Below are positions 63,878 to 64,000 of a DNA stretch of 64,000 nucleotides, piece after piece (position 1 is the first letter of the stretch; every line of letters starts with the position of its first letter). Position numbers and translations under genes: made by a program. The notes under the pieces are model-generated. The model ran no database searches and was not told where the DNA came from. It saw nothing but the letters and a program-made list of their open reading frames with translations. This DNA is from Halichondria panicea (taxonomy: Eukaryota > Porifera > Demospongiae > Suberitida > Halichondriidae), in contig NC_087386.1 of assembly GCF_963675165.1 (NCBI RefSeq), forward strand, positions 670,931 to 734,930, written 5' to 3'.

Positions 63878-64000
63878 GTAAGCACTCTCCTGTGAATGTC
63901 ATTATTGCCTCGTGGTGTGTATGATGATTGGTACTCTGTCATGGTATAAACTGATGCAATGGATGGCCTTTTGTTTGTGAGCATTTGCTTAACTGTACCA

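Overview
The window looks like metazoan nuclear DNA, most likely from a demosponge such as Amphimedon. This is inferred from compact intron-rich genes, Death-domain plus Roc/COR-like GTPase genes, many short TIR elements and frequent acatgtac words. No RNA genes, CRISPR arrays or bacterial-type operons were seen. All gene models were made by eye from GT/AG splice signals and reading frames. There is no transcript support.

Layout. Positions 1-1790 hold a 1.1 kb block, present twice, in which a ~50-bp minisatellite sits between inverted flanks of a small TIR-like element. Positions 1800-2334 hold the last three exons of an unrecognised plus-strand gene with an acidic/basic tail. From about 2.46 kb to the end, one gene cassette is repeated four times in tandem: unit 1 ~2.46-22.5 kb, unit 2 ~22.5-36.9 kb, unit 3 ~36.9-53.5 kb, unit 4 ~53.5 kb to beyond the window. 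A full cassette contains: (a) a minus-strand gene with a Roc/COR-like GTPase exon, a string of short 'DQ'-motif exons and two Death-like domains; (b) a minus-strand coiled-coil gene built almost entirely of 3-nt and 12-nt phase-0 micro-exons; (c) a plus-strand SEC22-like longin gene; (d) a plus-strand SRD5A3-like fragment whose ATG overlaps the SEC22 stop; (e) a minus-strand EDEM3-like mannosidase gene. Only unit 1 has a near complete EDEM3. In units 2 and 3 its 5' half was lost at the unit boundaries.

The standout signal is gene (b). In four copies with almost identical introns, the differences concentrate in the tiny exons: single codons between an invariant acceptor and an invariant donor differ in nearly every copy, every length stays a multiple of three, and no stop appears. 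This resembles a micro-exon gene under diversifying selection or targeted diversification. It lies beside Death/GTPase genes whose linker regions also vary and whose copies are mosaics. A self/non-self or immune role is a reasonable hypothesis but only an inference.

Mobile DNA: TA-duplicating MITEs at matching filled and empty sites, at least three TIR elements with 9-bp target duplications (one pair carrying a RecQ-like helicase fragment), fold-back elements, intron minisatellites and long CA/TG tracts. SEC22, SRD5A3 and EDEM3 copies show different breaks, which suggests they are hitchhikers decaying inside an array kept for genes (a) and (b).
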